A DNA stretch of 64,000 nucleotides, taken from the NCBI RefSeq assembly GCF_032050975.1, contig NZ_CP116967.1:2043001-2107000 (forward strand). The letters run 5' to 3'. Positions 1-9,397 of the stretch are shown one piece after another (position 1 is the first letter of the stretch; each line of letters opens with the position of its first letter). The notes under the pieces were generated by a model. The model made no database searches. It worked only from the letters and a program-made list of their open reading frames with translations, and was not told the origin of the DNA. The DNA comes from Candidatus Nitrospira allomarina (GTDB taxonomy: Bacteria; Nitrospirota; Nitrospiria; Nitrospirales; UBA8639). The translations under genes and the position numbers were made by a program.

Positions 1-2
1 GT

Positions 3-3000
3 TTTGCGAGTTCGGAGTTCATGGCGCCATTCCCTGACTATAAGTTGCCAGCTTCAATCGTAAGTGAAAGCGGGTTTGTATGTGAGGGGTTTGATGCCAG
101 TGCTCTGGCCTGGCAAAGCGTGAAACGCGATCCACAGCTGCCGCCACTTCTGGCATTCTCACCTGAACTGGTTTGGCCGGTTCTCATGCAGAATGGAGTG
201 GCGTTGGACTTGGCAAATTCATTTCTCATCGTGGCGGGGACATCTCTCCAGCACGTGTTGGATCCGTTAATCCTGGCCTGGCATTTCACAAGTGAACGAT
301 CCAAAGAGTTCTGCAAGGAAACGCGGTTTTTATCAGTCGACAATGGCGCAATCGAGGTTCAGTACTATCCCCTTGTGTCGGGTTCAACCATGCATATTCA
401 CGGGCGACTATTGACGTTCAACATTCCAGAAAAAGCGGAATATGTGCACGGTAGACCATTGTCTGAAGAGCTCGTCCAGATTGTCACTCGGGATGGCTGG
501 TGTATAGAAGAAGTTGCCACATTTTTGAAGCGATACCTGCAAATACTGCTTTCGATGAACGTATCTGCCGAAATTTCTCTGCCAATCGATTCTCCGGACA
601 TACCGATACCAGGTGAACTTTTTGACGCTCTTCCGCAAAACATCATCGTTTGCCATGACGGAACATGGCAGGTCATAGATCAAGAATGGACATTGAACGA
701 TGACCTATCGGTCGGCAGGATGATTTTTCGATCTCTGCATTTGCTCATTCATTCGGTAACGCGCTTTGGCACAACTGACGATGATTCTCTTGACACGCCT
801 TTAGAACTTATTCTTGCTGTATTCAAAGCAATGGGCTTTGCCATAACCGATGATACGATCGAACGTTACGCCAAGCAGGAGATAGAGTTGCAAACCGAAG
901 TAGCCCGGCGGCCGTTGAACTATGATGAATTTCTTCAATGGCTGCGCACGACTCCTTTGCCTCGTCAAAATTTGAATCAAGCCCTGGTTGAGCGAGATGG
1001 TCAGATTGCCAATCTCAAACAGGCTGCGGCTGAACGCGAAATGCAGATCGCCAGTCTCAATAAGGCTGTGGCTGAGCACGAACGGATTGTTGGGGAATGG
1101 GATCAGCGTTTTGGCAATCTGTATGCCCGGCTGCTGACGAAAGAGGAAGAATTACGTCGAATGCATTCATCCTTGCTATGGCGAAATATCAGCAAAGTAA
1201 GGATTTTGAGGGAACGGCTGTGTCCAGAGGGTTCATGGCGTGGAAAGGTTTGCGCAAGTTTGGTGCATTGGTTGAAGGGCTCAGATCTTCCTGTGACTCA
1301 AAGTCGCCAATCCCCCGGTGGCGTGCTTGATCGAGTCCTAACGAGTGCAAAATCCCTATTGCCCGTTTCCCCTCACCGAAAACATCAATTGGTGTCGTTT
1401 GTCTTTGGACGGTTCGGCTCTTTCTTTCAACAGACGGAAAGTTATCGGCGGTGGAAAGACATGCAATTGCCTGTCCTTCATGAATCTGGAAATCCGCATT
1501 TCTCTCCTCAGAATCCTCTTCGTCAGCCGGTTTCTCTCATTCAGCTTGAACCGGGTGGGATGACCACGCTCATTCAGTCCTTCCACTTCACCGAAGTGGA
1601 GCAGCCTTTGGTGTCTATCGTGATCCCTGTCTACAATCACCTGGAATACACCGTTTGCTGTTTGGCTTCGATTTTGAGGTATGTGCCTCAATGTAGCTTT
1701 GAGGTGATCATCGTTGACGATGGGTCTCAGGATGAGACCCCCCAAATTCTCCCGGATGTTCAGAACATTCGTTATTGCAGGAATGAGACAAATATTGGAT
1801 TTCTCCATTCTTGCAATAGGGGTGCAACATTGGCTCGCGGCCAATATCTATTGTTACTGAATAATGACACGCAAGTGCTTGAGGGATGGCTTGATGAATT
1901 GGTGAACACTTTTCAAGAACAATCAGAAGTTGGCCTTGTGGGTTCAAAATTGCTGTATCCCAATGGTGTGCTCCAGGAGGCTGGGGCCATTATTAAACCG
2001 GATGGCTCAGCGGAACTGGTGGGGTTGAATGGTGATCCGGACAGGCCTGAATATAATGTGGTGCGGGAAGTCGATTATTGCTCCGGGGCCTGCTTGCTCA
2101 TCAAGGCTGAGTTATTTAAGACCTTGGGGGGCTTTGATGACATCTATGCACCCAGTTATTGCGAAGATTCGGATTTAGCCTTCCGTGTGAGAAAGTTGGG
2201 TAAACGGGTCTTCTATCAACCGCGTTCCGTGGTCGTTCACCATCTCAGCGTCAGCACCAATGATTCCAGGCACGCGAAGATGCCGCTCATTGCGAAAAAT
2301 AGTCGGATTTTCATGGAACGATGGAGCAATGAGCTGAAAAAGCTTCATGAGGTTCGTGCGATCGCGTTTTTTCTTCCACAATATCACCCTATTCCTGAAA
2401 ATGATCGATGGTGGGGCAAAGGTTTTACGGAATGGACGAATGTGACGAAAGCACGACCGAATTTCCAAGGTCATTATCAGCCCCATCTGCCGGCGGATTT
2501 GGGATTTTATGATTTGCGTATGCCTGAGGTACGAGAAGAGCAGGCGCGATTGGCTCGCCAGTATGGTATTTCGGCCTTCTGCTATTACTATTATTGGTTT
2601 GCCGGAAAAAAGCTGCTGAATCGCCCCCTTGACGAAGTGCTGCAATCCGGTTCCCCGGACTTTCCGTTCTGCCTCTGTTGGGCCAACGAGAACTGGACGA
2701 GACGATGGGACGGGTGTGAGGAGGATATTCTCATCGCACAGAGTCATACCCAGGCGGATCATGCGGGCTTTATTGCGGAGATTGCTCCCGCGCTTCTGGA
2801 TCCACGGTATGTCAGAATCCATGGAAAGCCTCTGGTGATTGTGTATCGCCTCGGCCAGTTCCCGGAGCCGAAACGGACTGCGGATTTGTGGCGGGAATAT
2901 TGTGTGAACGCGGGGATTGGAGAAATTTACTTAGCCTATGTTCAAAGCTTTGATCGGATGCCGATGGGAGATGACCCAAGTCTCTATGGATTTGATGCAG

Positions 3001-3398
3001 CGATTGAATTTCCCCCTCATCGGTATCCGGTGCAAGCTGAGCTCTCACAACCCTTGACTAATCCTGAGTATCAGGGCGTGTTGTTTGATTATGCCCAGAC
3101 ATCCGAAAACTTTATACGAAGACCTTGGCCATCCTACAAACTCTTTAAAGGCGTGATGCCTTCGTGGGACAATACTGCTCGCCGGCAAGATGTCTCTCAT
3201 GTCTTTGTGGGGGCAAATCCCGAACGATACGAATACTGGTTGCGACAGGTCGTTGAACAAACACGGCGATTCCATTTTGGCGATGAACGAGTGGTCTTTA
3301 TTAACGCGTGGAATGAATGGGCCGAAGGGAACCACTTAGAGCCTGATCGGGAATTTGGTCATCAATATCTGGTGGCTACCAAAAACGGCCTGGGATAA
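3..3398 (+). CDS. Glycosyltransferase fusion, GT2 plus WbsX-type domain (5' partial)
   Basis: A polysaccharide-building fusion protein. From the first ATG (21), residues about 1-315 resemble the segment that follows a class I SAM methyltransferase in known methyltransferase/glycosyltransferase fusions (opening PFPDYKLP). Residues 318-385 form a heptad-like coiled coil. A GT-A family 2 transferase lies at about 529-760 (SIVIPVYNH, acidic NNDT near 611, a CEDSD motif). A WbsX-type glycosyltransferase domain spans about 779-1120 (FFLPQYHPI, WANENW, NAWNEWAEG). The frame is open through codon 3 to the window edge and no ribosome site precedes ATG 21, so I think the real start and a methyltransferase domain lie upstream. 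It likely transfers sugars in the cytoplasm to a lipid-linked glycan. Domain calls are firm; donor and acceptor are unknown. Confidence 0.85.
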   Translation, partial: FASSEFMAPFPDYKLPASIVSESGFVCEGFDASALAWQSVKRDPQLPPLLAFSPELVWPVLMQNGVALDLANSFLIVAGTSLQHVLDPLILAWHFTSERSKEFCKETRFLSVDNGAIEVQYYPLVSGSTMHIHGRLLTFNIPEKAEYVHGRPLSEELVQIVTRDGWCIEEVATFLKRYLQILLSMNVSAEISLPIDSPDIPIPGELFDALPQNIIVCHDGTWQVIDQEWTLNDDLSVGRMIFRSLHLLIHSVTRFGTTDDDSLDTPLELILAVFKAMGFAITDDTIERYAKQEIELQTEVARRPLNYDEFLQWLRTTPLPRQNLNQALVERDGQIANLKQAAAEREMQIASLNKAVAEHERIVGEWDQRFGNLYARLLTKEEELRRMHSSLLWRNISKVRILRERLCPEGSWRGKVCASLVHWLKGSDLPVTQSRQSPGGVLDRVLTSAKSLLPVSPHRKHQLVSFVFGRFGSFFQQTESYRRWKDMQLPVLHESGNPHFSPQNPLRQPVSLIQLEPGGMTTLIQSFHFTEVEQPLVSIVIPVYNHLEYTVCCLASILRYVPQCSFEVIIVDDGSQDETPQILPDVQNIRYCRNETNIGFLHSCNRGATLARGQYLLLLNNDTQVLEGWLDELVNTFQEQSEVGLVGSKLLYPNGVLQEAGAIIKPDGSAELVGLNGDPDRPEYNVVREVDYCSGACLLIKAELFKTLGGFDDIYAPSYCEDSDLAFRVRKLGKRVFYQPRSVVVHHLSVSTNDSRHAKMPLIAKNSRIFMERWSNELKKLHEVRAIAFFLPQYHPIPENDRWWGKGFTEWTNVTKARPNFQGHYQPHLPADLGFYDLRMPEVREEQARLARQYGISAFCYYYYWFAGKKLLNRPLDEVLQSGSPDFPFCLCWANENWTRRWDGCEEDILIAQSHTQADHAGFIAEIAPALLDPRYVRIHGKPLVIVYRLGQFPEPKRTADLWREYCVNAGIGEIYLAYVQSFDRMPMGDDPSLYGFDAAIEFPPHRYPVQAELSQPLTNPEYQGVLFDYAQTSENFIRRPWPSYKLFKGVMPSWDNTARRQDVSHVFVGANPERYEYWLRQVVEQTRRFHFGDERVVFINAWNEWAEGNHLEPDREFGHQYLVATKNGLG

Positions 3399-3424
3399 CG
3401 GATCGTTCTCAATTTTCTATAAAA

Positions 3425-4285
3425 ATGATGATGTTTACGTGGTTTAATGGAAAGCATGATTTCCTTCAATATGTCACTCAGATTAAATCGTATCAACTCG
3501 AGGCCGAGCGCTATCTTTCTTCGCAAAGTGAGGTTTCCGGGTATTGTGCCGTATGTCGGGGGGTAAGGAAATTCACGGTAAATGCTGGTGTCTATTTCGG
3601 ACCTCTCCCTAATCTCCGGGAAGGATTAGTCTGTGAGTGCGGGTTGGGAAATCGCAACCGCCTGATCTATTCCGCCATTGCATTGGAGACGGAAAATTAT
3701 GCTGATGTGCAGATGGCGATTTTGGAGAGAACCTCTGTTTTATATCACCGTCTTCAGGAAATCTACCCAGGAATTATCGGATCTGAATTTATCGGAAAGG
3801 ATATCCCGGGTGGAACTATGCATACGGCGTGCGGAATCTCCGTCCGACACGAGTCTATCACGGGGTTGTCATTTTCATCATGTTCGCTTGACGTCATTGT
3901 TCATAATGACGTGCTTGAGCATGTCTTTGACTATAAAAAGGCCTTGGAAGAGCTTTATCGGGTTCTGAGGAAAGGTGGAACTCTCATTTTTACCTGCCCC
4001 TTTTTCTTCAGGCTTGACCGGGAGATTCAAAAGGCCCGGATCCTGGCTGATGGATCTCTCGAGTTGTTGATGGAGCCTGAATACCATGGTGATCCGATTA
4101 ACCCTCAGGGAGCATTGACGTTTTATCACTATGGCTGGGGATTGTTGGATGATTTAATCCGGTGCGGTTTTTGTGATGTCCGTGTCGGTGTCAATTACGA
4201 TGTGTTTTCTGGATTGGTCTCGAATAATCATCCCGAGTATGAATATGGCAATATGCTTCCCATTATTATTCGTGCGGTGAAGTAG
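3425..4285 (+). CDS. Class I SAM-dependent methyltransferase with zinc-ribbon-like N-terminus
   Basis: 286 residues. Four cysteines near the N-terminus (C41-x2-C44 and C70-x-C72) suggest a small metal-binding knuckle. The Methyltransf_11 signature follows: VIVHNDVLEHV, then the post-catalytic stretch LYRVLRKGGTLIFTCPF. Motif I is not typical. The start is one of three consecutive ATG codons at 3425, 27 bases after the fusion glycosyltransferase, so they are probably co-transcribed. By context it modifies a sugar or a sugar nucleotide of the polysaccharide. The substrate is not visible from sequence. The family call is safe; a role in glycan methylation is inference. Confidence 0.8.
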   Translation: MMMFTWFNGKHDFLQYVTQIKSYQLEAERYLSSQSEVSGYCAVCRGVRKFTVNAGVYFGPLPNLREGLVCECGLGNRNRLIYSAIALETENYADVQMAILERTSVLYHRLQEIYPGIIGSEFIGKDIPGGTMHTACGISVRHESITGLSFSSCSLDVIVHNDVLEHVFDYKKALEELYRVLRKGGTLIFTCPFFFRLDREIQKARILADGSLELLMEPEYHGDPINPQGALTFYHYGWGLLDDLIRCGFCDVRVGVNYDVFSGLVSNNHPEYEYGNMLPIIIRAVK

Positions 4286-4321
4286 TGGCTTTCCGAACTG
4301 ACAGATTGTGATGGGCGACTG

Positions 4322-5311
4322 ATGAGTCTTCCGGGATGGCAGAGGTTTCATCATTCCTTCAGGAGAATCCTGCGTATGGTCAATTTATCTGAACAACCGG
4401 TAAGCGCGAGAGGTGAGATGGGGGCCTTGTGGCTGGATCTGCCTGATGCGGAGCAGGAGGCTGTATCACGAGCCGCTCGGTATCCTTCGCACTATCCCAG
4501 GATGGCCAAGGAAATGATCACGGAGGGGTTTACCATTTTAAAGGGGGTGATTGAGCCCGGTCTTTGCGATGCGGTGGTCAATGATTATCAACGATACCTT
4601 GAAACCAATAAGGGATATGCCGATCAGTATATCGATGCCAAGGGGCGCCATCACAGACTGGTAAATTTCCATATGTCCTCCGAGAATGCCATGAAAATCG
4701 GATGTCACGATGAAATTATGAGGGCGTTAGATTATCTCTTCGGGTATAAAGCCGGCATTTATACGTCGTTAACCTTTGAATATGGCACCGAGCAGCCCAT
4801 CCATCGTGATGCCCCTTTTTTTCATACCTTTCCTGTCAACTATTTTGTTGGCGCCTGGTGTGCTTTGGAAGACATAGAGCCCGATGCCGGCCCATTGATG
4901 TATGTGCCTGGAGGTCATCGATTTCCCTGTGATCAGCATGCGATCTATAAACGGGTTCGTAATGAAAACCCTGGTCAGCCGGATGACTGGTTGGTGCGCC
5001 ATGCTCTCGAAGCCTATTATGGGGAAGTGATGGCCCGATCAGGAGCCATCGGAGCAACGAAGCAGGCTGTGTTGCAAAAGGGCGATGTCGCCATTTGGCA
5101 TCCTCAACTGCCTCACGGTGGTGCCCCTGCAGTCAATCCACAGAGGACTCGGCGAAGCGTGGTATTTCATTGCGCCCCGGAGACGTTGCAGGTCTATCAG
5201 CACGATGTCTTTTTTCAGTTTGAGGACCCCGGGTTTCCTCCACCACGTTATGCCTTCGGATCCTATCAGGGCCGGAATTATGCTCTCGCAGGGGAAACGG
5301 CATTTCAATAG
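4322..5311 (+). CDS. Phytanoyl-CoA dioxygenase (PhyH) family protein
   Basis: A non-haem Fe(II)/2-oxoglutarate oxygenase of 329 residues. The iron-binding facial triad is visible: H161 and D163 in the HRDAPFFHT stretch, and H265 in PHGGAPAVN, with a downstream arginine pair expected to bind 2-oxoglutarate. It starts 37 bases after the methyltransferase. An internal ATG at 4378 is an alternative start. PhyH proteins in polysaccharide clusters hydroxylate or otherwise oxidise small molecules or sugars; the substrate here is unknown. A second, decayed PhyH fragment lies at 12368-12778 in the same cluster, but it belongs to a different subgroup. Confidence 0.85.
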   Translation: MSLPGWQRFHHSFRRILRMVNLSEQPVSARGEMGALWLDLPDAEQEAVSRAARYPSHYPRMAKEMITEGFTILKGVIEPGLCDAVVNDYQRYLETNKGYADQYIDAKGRHHRLVNFHMSSENAMKIGCHDEIMRALDYLFGYKAGIYTSLTFEYGTEQPIHRDAPFFHTFPVNYFVGAWCALEDIEPDAGPLMYVPGGHRFPCDQHAIYKRVRNENPGQPDDWLVRHALEAYYGEVMARSGAIGATKQAVLQKGDVAIWHPQLPHGGAPAVNPQRTRRSVVFHCAPETLQVYQHDVFFQFEDPGFPPPRYAFGSYQGRNYALAGETAFQ

Positions 5312-5516
5312 CCGTTGGCCGCTATAGAACGCCAACGATGAGTATGTCGTAACACAGTAGAACAGTTTCTTCTCTCCTTCATGATTGTGAATGGACGGAA
5401 GGATTGGAGGTGGGTTTCTCTTCATGTTTTCTTTTGTTCATTCAAGTAGATCCTTCCGGATGCAACAGGAGGAATAGGTGTTCAGGACACATATGAAAAA
5501 GGTCGTAGGCTAATCA

Positions 5517-6887
5517 ATGGGTACTTTTGTGGATTTTGTGGGCGTGGCAAAACAGGCTGTCCGTCATCATGGAGGATTCACCATGGTATTTCGACGTCTG
5601 TGGCAGGTGTTAGCCTTTGAAGGATTTCCCGGGCTGAAGAAAAAAATAAGGCAATTGCTGGCTAATCGAAAGGCCTTTGCGTCCAGTGGCGAGTCAGATG
5701 AAATGACCCAATTAGAGACAGCCCCCATTATTGAAAAATATTCCGGTTCCCCGAGGGCTGTCCTTGCCCCTGGTGCCCTTCTACTGGGCCATCCCTATGA
5801 AGTGCTTGGTATGGGGGAGCATGTCCGATTGTCTGCCGCGGCATGTTCAGCGGCGGAAGTCCCCTTCGGTATTCGAAATGTTCAGGGAGAGTATGGCATC
5901 CATTTGGCCGACATCCACCAGGATTTCCCTTTCATGGATAAGATTTCCAGAACTGGAGCCTATCGGGCCAATGTATTTCACATCAATGCGGATGAGATGG
6001 GAAATGCTCAAATTCACCTGGGCAAGGACCTTTTTGTGGATCGGTATAATATTGGGTATTGGGCATGGGAGCTAAGCCATTTTCCCGAGGCGTGGTGTCC
6101 GTCGCTTCAACTGGTGGACGAAGTTTGGGCTCCTTCTCGATTTATTGAACAGGCCATTGCCGATAAAACCGCTTCCCCGGTCATCAGGATGCCCCTGGCC
6201 GTGGAATTTCCAGAGCCCCACGGCGTGCGCAGGGAAGCCTTTGGATTACCAGAGGATCGATTTTTGTTTCTCTTTTTCTTCGATTTTACCTCCTATGTCC
6301 ATCGAAAAAACCCGCATGCGGTCATTCGGGCTTTTTTGCAGGCGTTTCCCGATCTTTCGGATACGCGAGTCGGATTGGTTATTAAGATGAATGGCATGGG
6401 CTTGCGTCCGAAGGAATACCAGGCGTTTCTTGAATCCATTGATAATGAGGATCCTCGAATCATCCTGATGGATAAGGTATTGACTGACCGGGAAACCAAG
6501 TCTTTGGTCAAGCTGTGCGATTGTTTTTTGTCCCTGCACCGGTCCGAAGGCTTTGGCCGTGGGCTGGCGGAAGCTATGTATCTCGGGAAGCCGGTGATTG
6601 CGACCGGATATTCGGGAAATCTTGATTTTACCAACGCCCACAATTCGTGCCTGGTCGATTATCGACTTATTCCAGTCGGGGACCAGGAGTATCCGTTCGC
6701 AAAGGGGCAGAAGTGGGCGGACCCGGACATTGAGCATGCGGTGTGGTTTATGAAGCGAGTCGTCAATGAGCCGCATTATGCGCAAACAATTGGGCAACAT
6801 GCGGCGGACTTTATCAAAACCCACCATAGTCCCTTGGCAGTGGGAACCAAATATCGAGCTCGGCTTGCCGCCTTGAAGATCGTGTAA
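5517..6887 (+). CDS. GT4-family glycosyltransferase, first tandem copy
   Basis: 456 residues with a GT-B fold. The N-terminal half has a Rossmann-like opening near residues 78-100 (GHPYEVLGMGEH). The nucleotide-sugar domain carries the EX7E motif at E344 and E352 in HRSEGFGRGLAEAMYLG. No membrane segments, so it acts at the cytoplasmic face. The gene at 7036-8478 is a close tandem paralogue. From about 6102 to 6830 the two are almost identical in DNA while the first 100 codons and the intergenic bases differ. Both start at ATGGG preceded by ATCA. It probably adds one sugar to the cluster's repeat unit; the sugar is unknown. Confidence 0.85.
   Translation: MGTFVDFVGVAKQAVRHHGGFTMVFRRLWQVLAFEGFPGLKKKIRQLLANRKAFASSGESDEMTQLETAPIIEKYSGSPRAVLAPGALLLGHPYEVLGMGEHVRLSAAACSAAEVPFGIRNVQGEYGIHLADIHQDFPFMDKISRTGAYRANVFHINADEMGNAQIHLGKDLFVDRYNIGYWAWELSHFPEAWCPSLQLVDEVWAPSRFIEQAIADKTASPVIRMPLAVEFPEPHGVRREAFGLPEDRFLFLFFFDFTSYVHRKNPHAVIRAFLQAFPDLSDTRVGLVIKMNGMGLRPKEYQAFLESIDNEDPRIILMDKVLTDRETKSLVKLCDCFLSLHRSEGFGRGLAEAMYLGKPVIATGYSGNLDFTNAHNSCLVDYRLIPVGDQEYPFAKGQKWADPDIEHAVWFMKRVVNEPHYAQTIGQHAADFIKTHHSPLAVGTKYRARLAALKIV
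6102..6830 (+). repeat. Near-identical segment, copy A of a tandem duplication
   Basis: This segment matches 7684-8412 at a constant offset of 1582 bases, with only scattered substitutions and no indels that I can see. It covers the C-terminal two thirds of the GT4 coding region. Confidence 0.9.
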
Positions 6888-7035
6888 CGAGTCCCAAAGG
6901 AGTATAGATCATTTTTTATCTTGTGTTGTCCGTTCGATAAACTCCCCCTCAATGGAGGCTTCTCCCCCACAAGAAGCGAGGAAAATTACAGACCATAGAG
7001 TTGAGAGTGACATGGCCATAGTCCGGGTATAATCA

Positions 7036-8478
7036 ATGGGAACTTTCCTTAAATTTGTTGGTATGACGAAACAGACTGTTCGTTCCCATGGCGGGGTCAC
7101 GATAGTTTTGCGGAGTATGTGGCAGATCCTGGTTTTCGAAGGATTCCGCGGTCTGAAGCGACGACTCATATCTGTGATGGAAAGTTGGATAGCATCCCTC
7201 GATTTACATCGTGTGGGGCAAGGAGTCCAATCTAAAAGGGCAATTGTTGGGGAAAGGACGTCGCCTTGGCATGCGGCCATTGGGATAAGGCCCTCAATAG
7301 AGGCAATCGAGCCGGGAAACGGCCTTGGGTCCATTAGAACAGTGGTGTCGCCTGGCGTTTTATTAATCGGGCATCCCTATGGGGTGCTTGGTATAGGTGA
7401 GAATATACGATTGTCTGCGGCAGCATGTGCGGCGGCACAAGTCCCATTTGGTATTCGAAGTGTTTATGGAGAGCATGGGGTTCACGTTGCCGAGGTCCAT
7501 AAGGATTTCCCTTTCATGGATAAGATTTCCAGAGCTGGAGCCTATCGGACTAATGTATTTCATCTGAATGCAGATGAGATGGAGAATGCTCGAAAGCTCC
7601 TGGGCAAGCATCTCTTTGCGGATCGGTATAATATTGGATATTGGTCGTGGGAGTTAAGCCATTTTCCCGAGGCGTGGCATCCATCGCTTCAACTGGTGGA
7701 CGAAGTTTGGGCTCCTTCTCGATTTATTGAACAGGCCATTGCCGATAAAACCGCTTCCCCGGTCATCAGGATGCCCCTGGCCGTGGAATTTCCAGAGCCG
7801 CACGGGATGACCAGGGAAGCCTTTGGATTGCCAGAGGATCGATTTTTGTTTCTCTTTTTCTTCGATTTTACCTCCTATGTCCATCGAAAAAACCCGCATG
7901 CGGTCATTCGGGCTTTTTTGCAGGCGTTTCCCGATCTTTCGGATACGCGAGTCGGAGTGGTTATTAAGATGAATGGCATGGGCTTGCGTCCGAAGGAATA
8001 CCAGGCGTTTCTTGAATCCATTGATGGTGAGGATTCTCGAATCATCCTGATGGATAAGGTATTGACTGACCGGGAAACCAAGTCCCTGGTCAAGCTGTGC
8101 GATTGCTTTTTGTCCCTGCACCGGTCCGAAGGCTTTGGCCGGGGGCTGGCGGAAGCTATGTATCTCGGGAAGCCGGTGATTGCGACCGGATATTCGGGAA
8201 ATCTTGATTTTACCAACGCCCACAATTCGTGCCTGGTCGATTATCGGCTTATTCCGGTCAGAGAGGATGAATATCCATTTGGAAAGGGGCAGAAGTGGGC
8301 GGACCCGGACATTGAGCATGCGGTGTGGTTTATGAAGCGAGTCGTCAATGAGCCGCATTATGCGCAGACAATTGGGCAACATGCGGCGGACTTTATCAAA
8401 ACCCACCATAGCTCACAGGCGGTGGGTACAAAATATCGAAGGCGACTTGTGACTTTAAACCTGCTTGACGAACTGTGA
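7036..8478 (+). CDS. GT4-family glycosyltransferase, second tandem copy
   Basis: 480 residues, a paralogue of the gene just upstream. EX7E residues are at about E365 and E373. The N-terminus is 24 residues longer, because of an insert between the shared opening and the GHPYGVLGIGEN stretch, and it diverges clearly from copy 1, whereas codons after about 215 are nearly the same at DNA level. A perfect TATAAT (7029-7034) sits two bases before the ATG. As a promoter it would start transcription inside the gene, so it is probably chance. The conserved catalytic half with a different acceptor-side half suggests the same donor with different acceptors, or recent gene conversion. Confidence 0.85.
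   Translation: MGTFLKFVGMTKQTVRSHGGVTIVLRSMWQILVFEGFRGLKRRLISVMESWIASLDLHRVGQGVQSKRAIVGERTSPWHAAIGIRPSIEAIEPGNGLGSIRTVVSPGVLLIGHPYGVLGIGENIRLSAAACAAAQVPFGIRSVYGEHGVHVAEVHKDFPFMDKISRAGAYRTNVFHLNADEMENARKLLGKHLFADRYNIGYWSWELSHFPEAWHPSLQLVDEVWAPSRFIEQAIADKTASPVIRMPLAVEFPEPHGMTREAFGLPEDRFLFLFFFDFTSYVHRKNPHAVIRAFLQAFPDLSDTRVGVVIKMNGMGLRPKEYQAFLESIDGEDSRIILMDKVLTDRETKSLVKLCDCFLSLHRSEGFGRGLAEAMYLGKPVIATGYSGNLDFTNAHNSCLVDYRLIPVREDEYPFGKGQKWADPDIEHAVWFMKRVVNEPHYAQTIGQHAADFIKTHHSSQAVGTKYRRRLVTLNLLDEL
7684..8412 (+). repeat. Near-identical segment, copy B of a tandem duplication
   Basis: Partner of 6102-6830, offset 1582 bases. The identity drops sharply at both ends, at the boundary of the acceptor domain and in the last 20 codons. 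Confidence 0.9.
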
Positions 8479-8581
8479 AGGAGAAGACCCTTCCTCTTCA
8501 TAGGGTGAATGGTGAAAGGCTGTGCCTCATTGGTGTTGTGCAATAACTGTGAATGATGTGTGACCCAGGGATGATACAGTA

Positions 8582-9364
8582 ATGAAGCCTGATCTGAGAG
8601 AAGTGGAAATGGTCTTTGATTTGTTTGTCCCTCCCGTGGGAGGGGGGGGAGGCTACCCCGTTCGGAAGTCCCGGAATGTTCGCGATGGCTATGCCAGAGG
8701 ATGGGGATTGCAATGCGGCCAATTGCGCGAGTCGGTTCGGAAGGATGCGTTATATCAGGAGGCATACAGACTGGCTTCTGGCCGGACTGTAGTTTCTGAA
8801 GATAACCGGATGAATATTTTCCTGATCCTGAAATATTTTCTTCCCTACATTCCCTTTGGCCACATTGTCGAATTTGGATCGTATAAAGGGGGGAACGCGC
8901 TGTTTATGGCCTATGTGGTCGATCAACTGTATCCTGGCAGAAAAGTCTTTGCGCTGGATACTTTTGCAGGAATGCCGGCAACCGAATCGGCTATTGATGC
9001 CCACGGAGCAGGAGACTTCCAAGACGTCGATTTGCAGGAGTTGCGAGAATTTGCTAATCGGGAGGGTGTCAGAAATGTTGAATTTATCAAAGGGTTGTTC
9101 CAGGAAACCGGCCCCTCTGCTATCGACAAGATTGGAAGCATTGTCTTGGCCCATATCGACTGTGATATTTATTCGGCCGTGGCCTATTCGTATGATCTCG
9201 TGAAGCCCTTTATGGTTCCAGGTGGGTATGTGGTGTTTGATGATGCGGCCACCTCAAGCTGTTTAGGAGCGACCGAAGCGGTAGAAGAATTGGTGATTCG
9301 TCGGGACGGGTTGCATAGTGAGCAAATTTTCCCGCAGTTTGTCTTCCGGTCTCATGGAGTTTGA
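8582..9364 (+). CDS. TylF/macrocin O-methyltransferase-like protein
   Basis: 260 residues, class I SAM methyltransferase of the TylF type. The SAM loop is near residue 95 (IVEFGSYKGG). The metal-binding and catalytic acidic residues appear as D193 and D195 (HIDCDIYSAV) and D220-D221 (VFDDAA), as in metal-dependent sugar O-methyltransferases. The start is uncertain: ATG 8582 has no good ribosome site and the first 30 codons cross a palindrome and a run of eight G. Homology-like sequence begins only at about DGYARGWGLQ. It probably O-methylates a sugar of the polysaccharide and is followed at 34 bases by another methyltransferase gene. Confidence 0.8.
   Translation: MKPDLREVEMVFDLFVPPVGGGGGYPVRKSRNVRDGYARGWGLQCGQLRESVRKDALYQEAYRLASGRTVVSEDNRMNIFLILKYFLPYIPFGHIVEFGSYKGGNALFMAYVVDQLYPGRKVFALDTFAGMPATESAIDAHGAGDFQDVDLQELREFANREGVRNVEFIKGLFQETGPSAIDKIGSIVLAHIDCDIYSAVAYSYDLVKPFMVPGGYVVFDDAATSSCLGATEAVEELVIRRDGLHSEQIFPQFVFRSHGV
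8629..8649. repeat. GC-rich palindrome followed by a G8 run
   Basis: CCCTCCC (8629-8635), GT, GGGAGGG (8638-8644) is a perfect 7-2-7 palindrome merging into a run of eight G (8642-8649). It lies in the presumed 5' end of the TylF-like gene and makes the reading frame upstream of it doubtful. Confidence 0.7.
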
Positions 9365-9397
9365 TCCCTGTCCCTTCCATTATAAGTCAACGAGATT

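Noticed and set aside
7029-7034. Perfect TATAAT before the second GT4 gene
   Set aside because: It is two bases from the ATG, so transcription would begin inside the gene, and no -35 at 16-18 bases is present.
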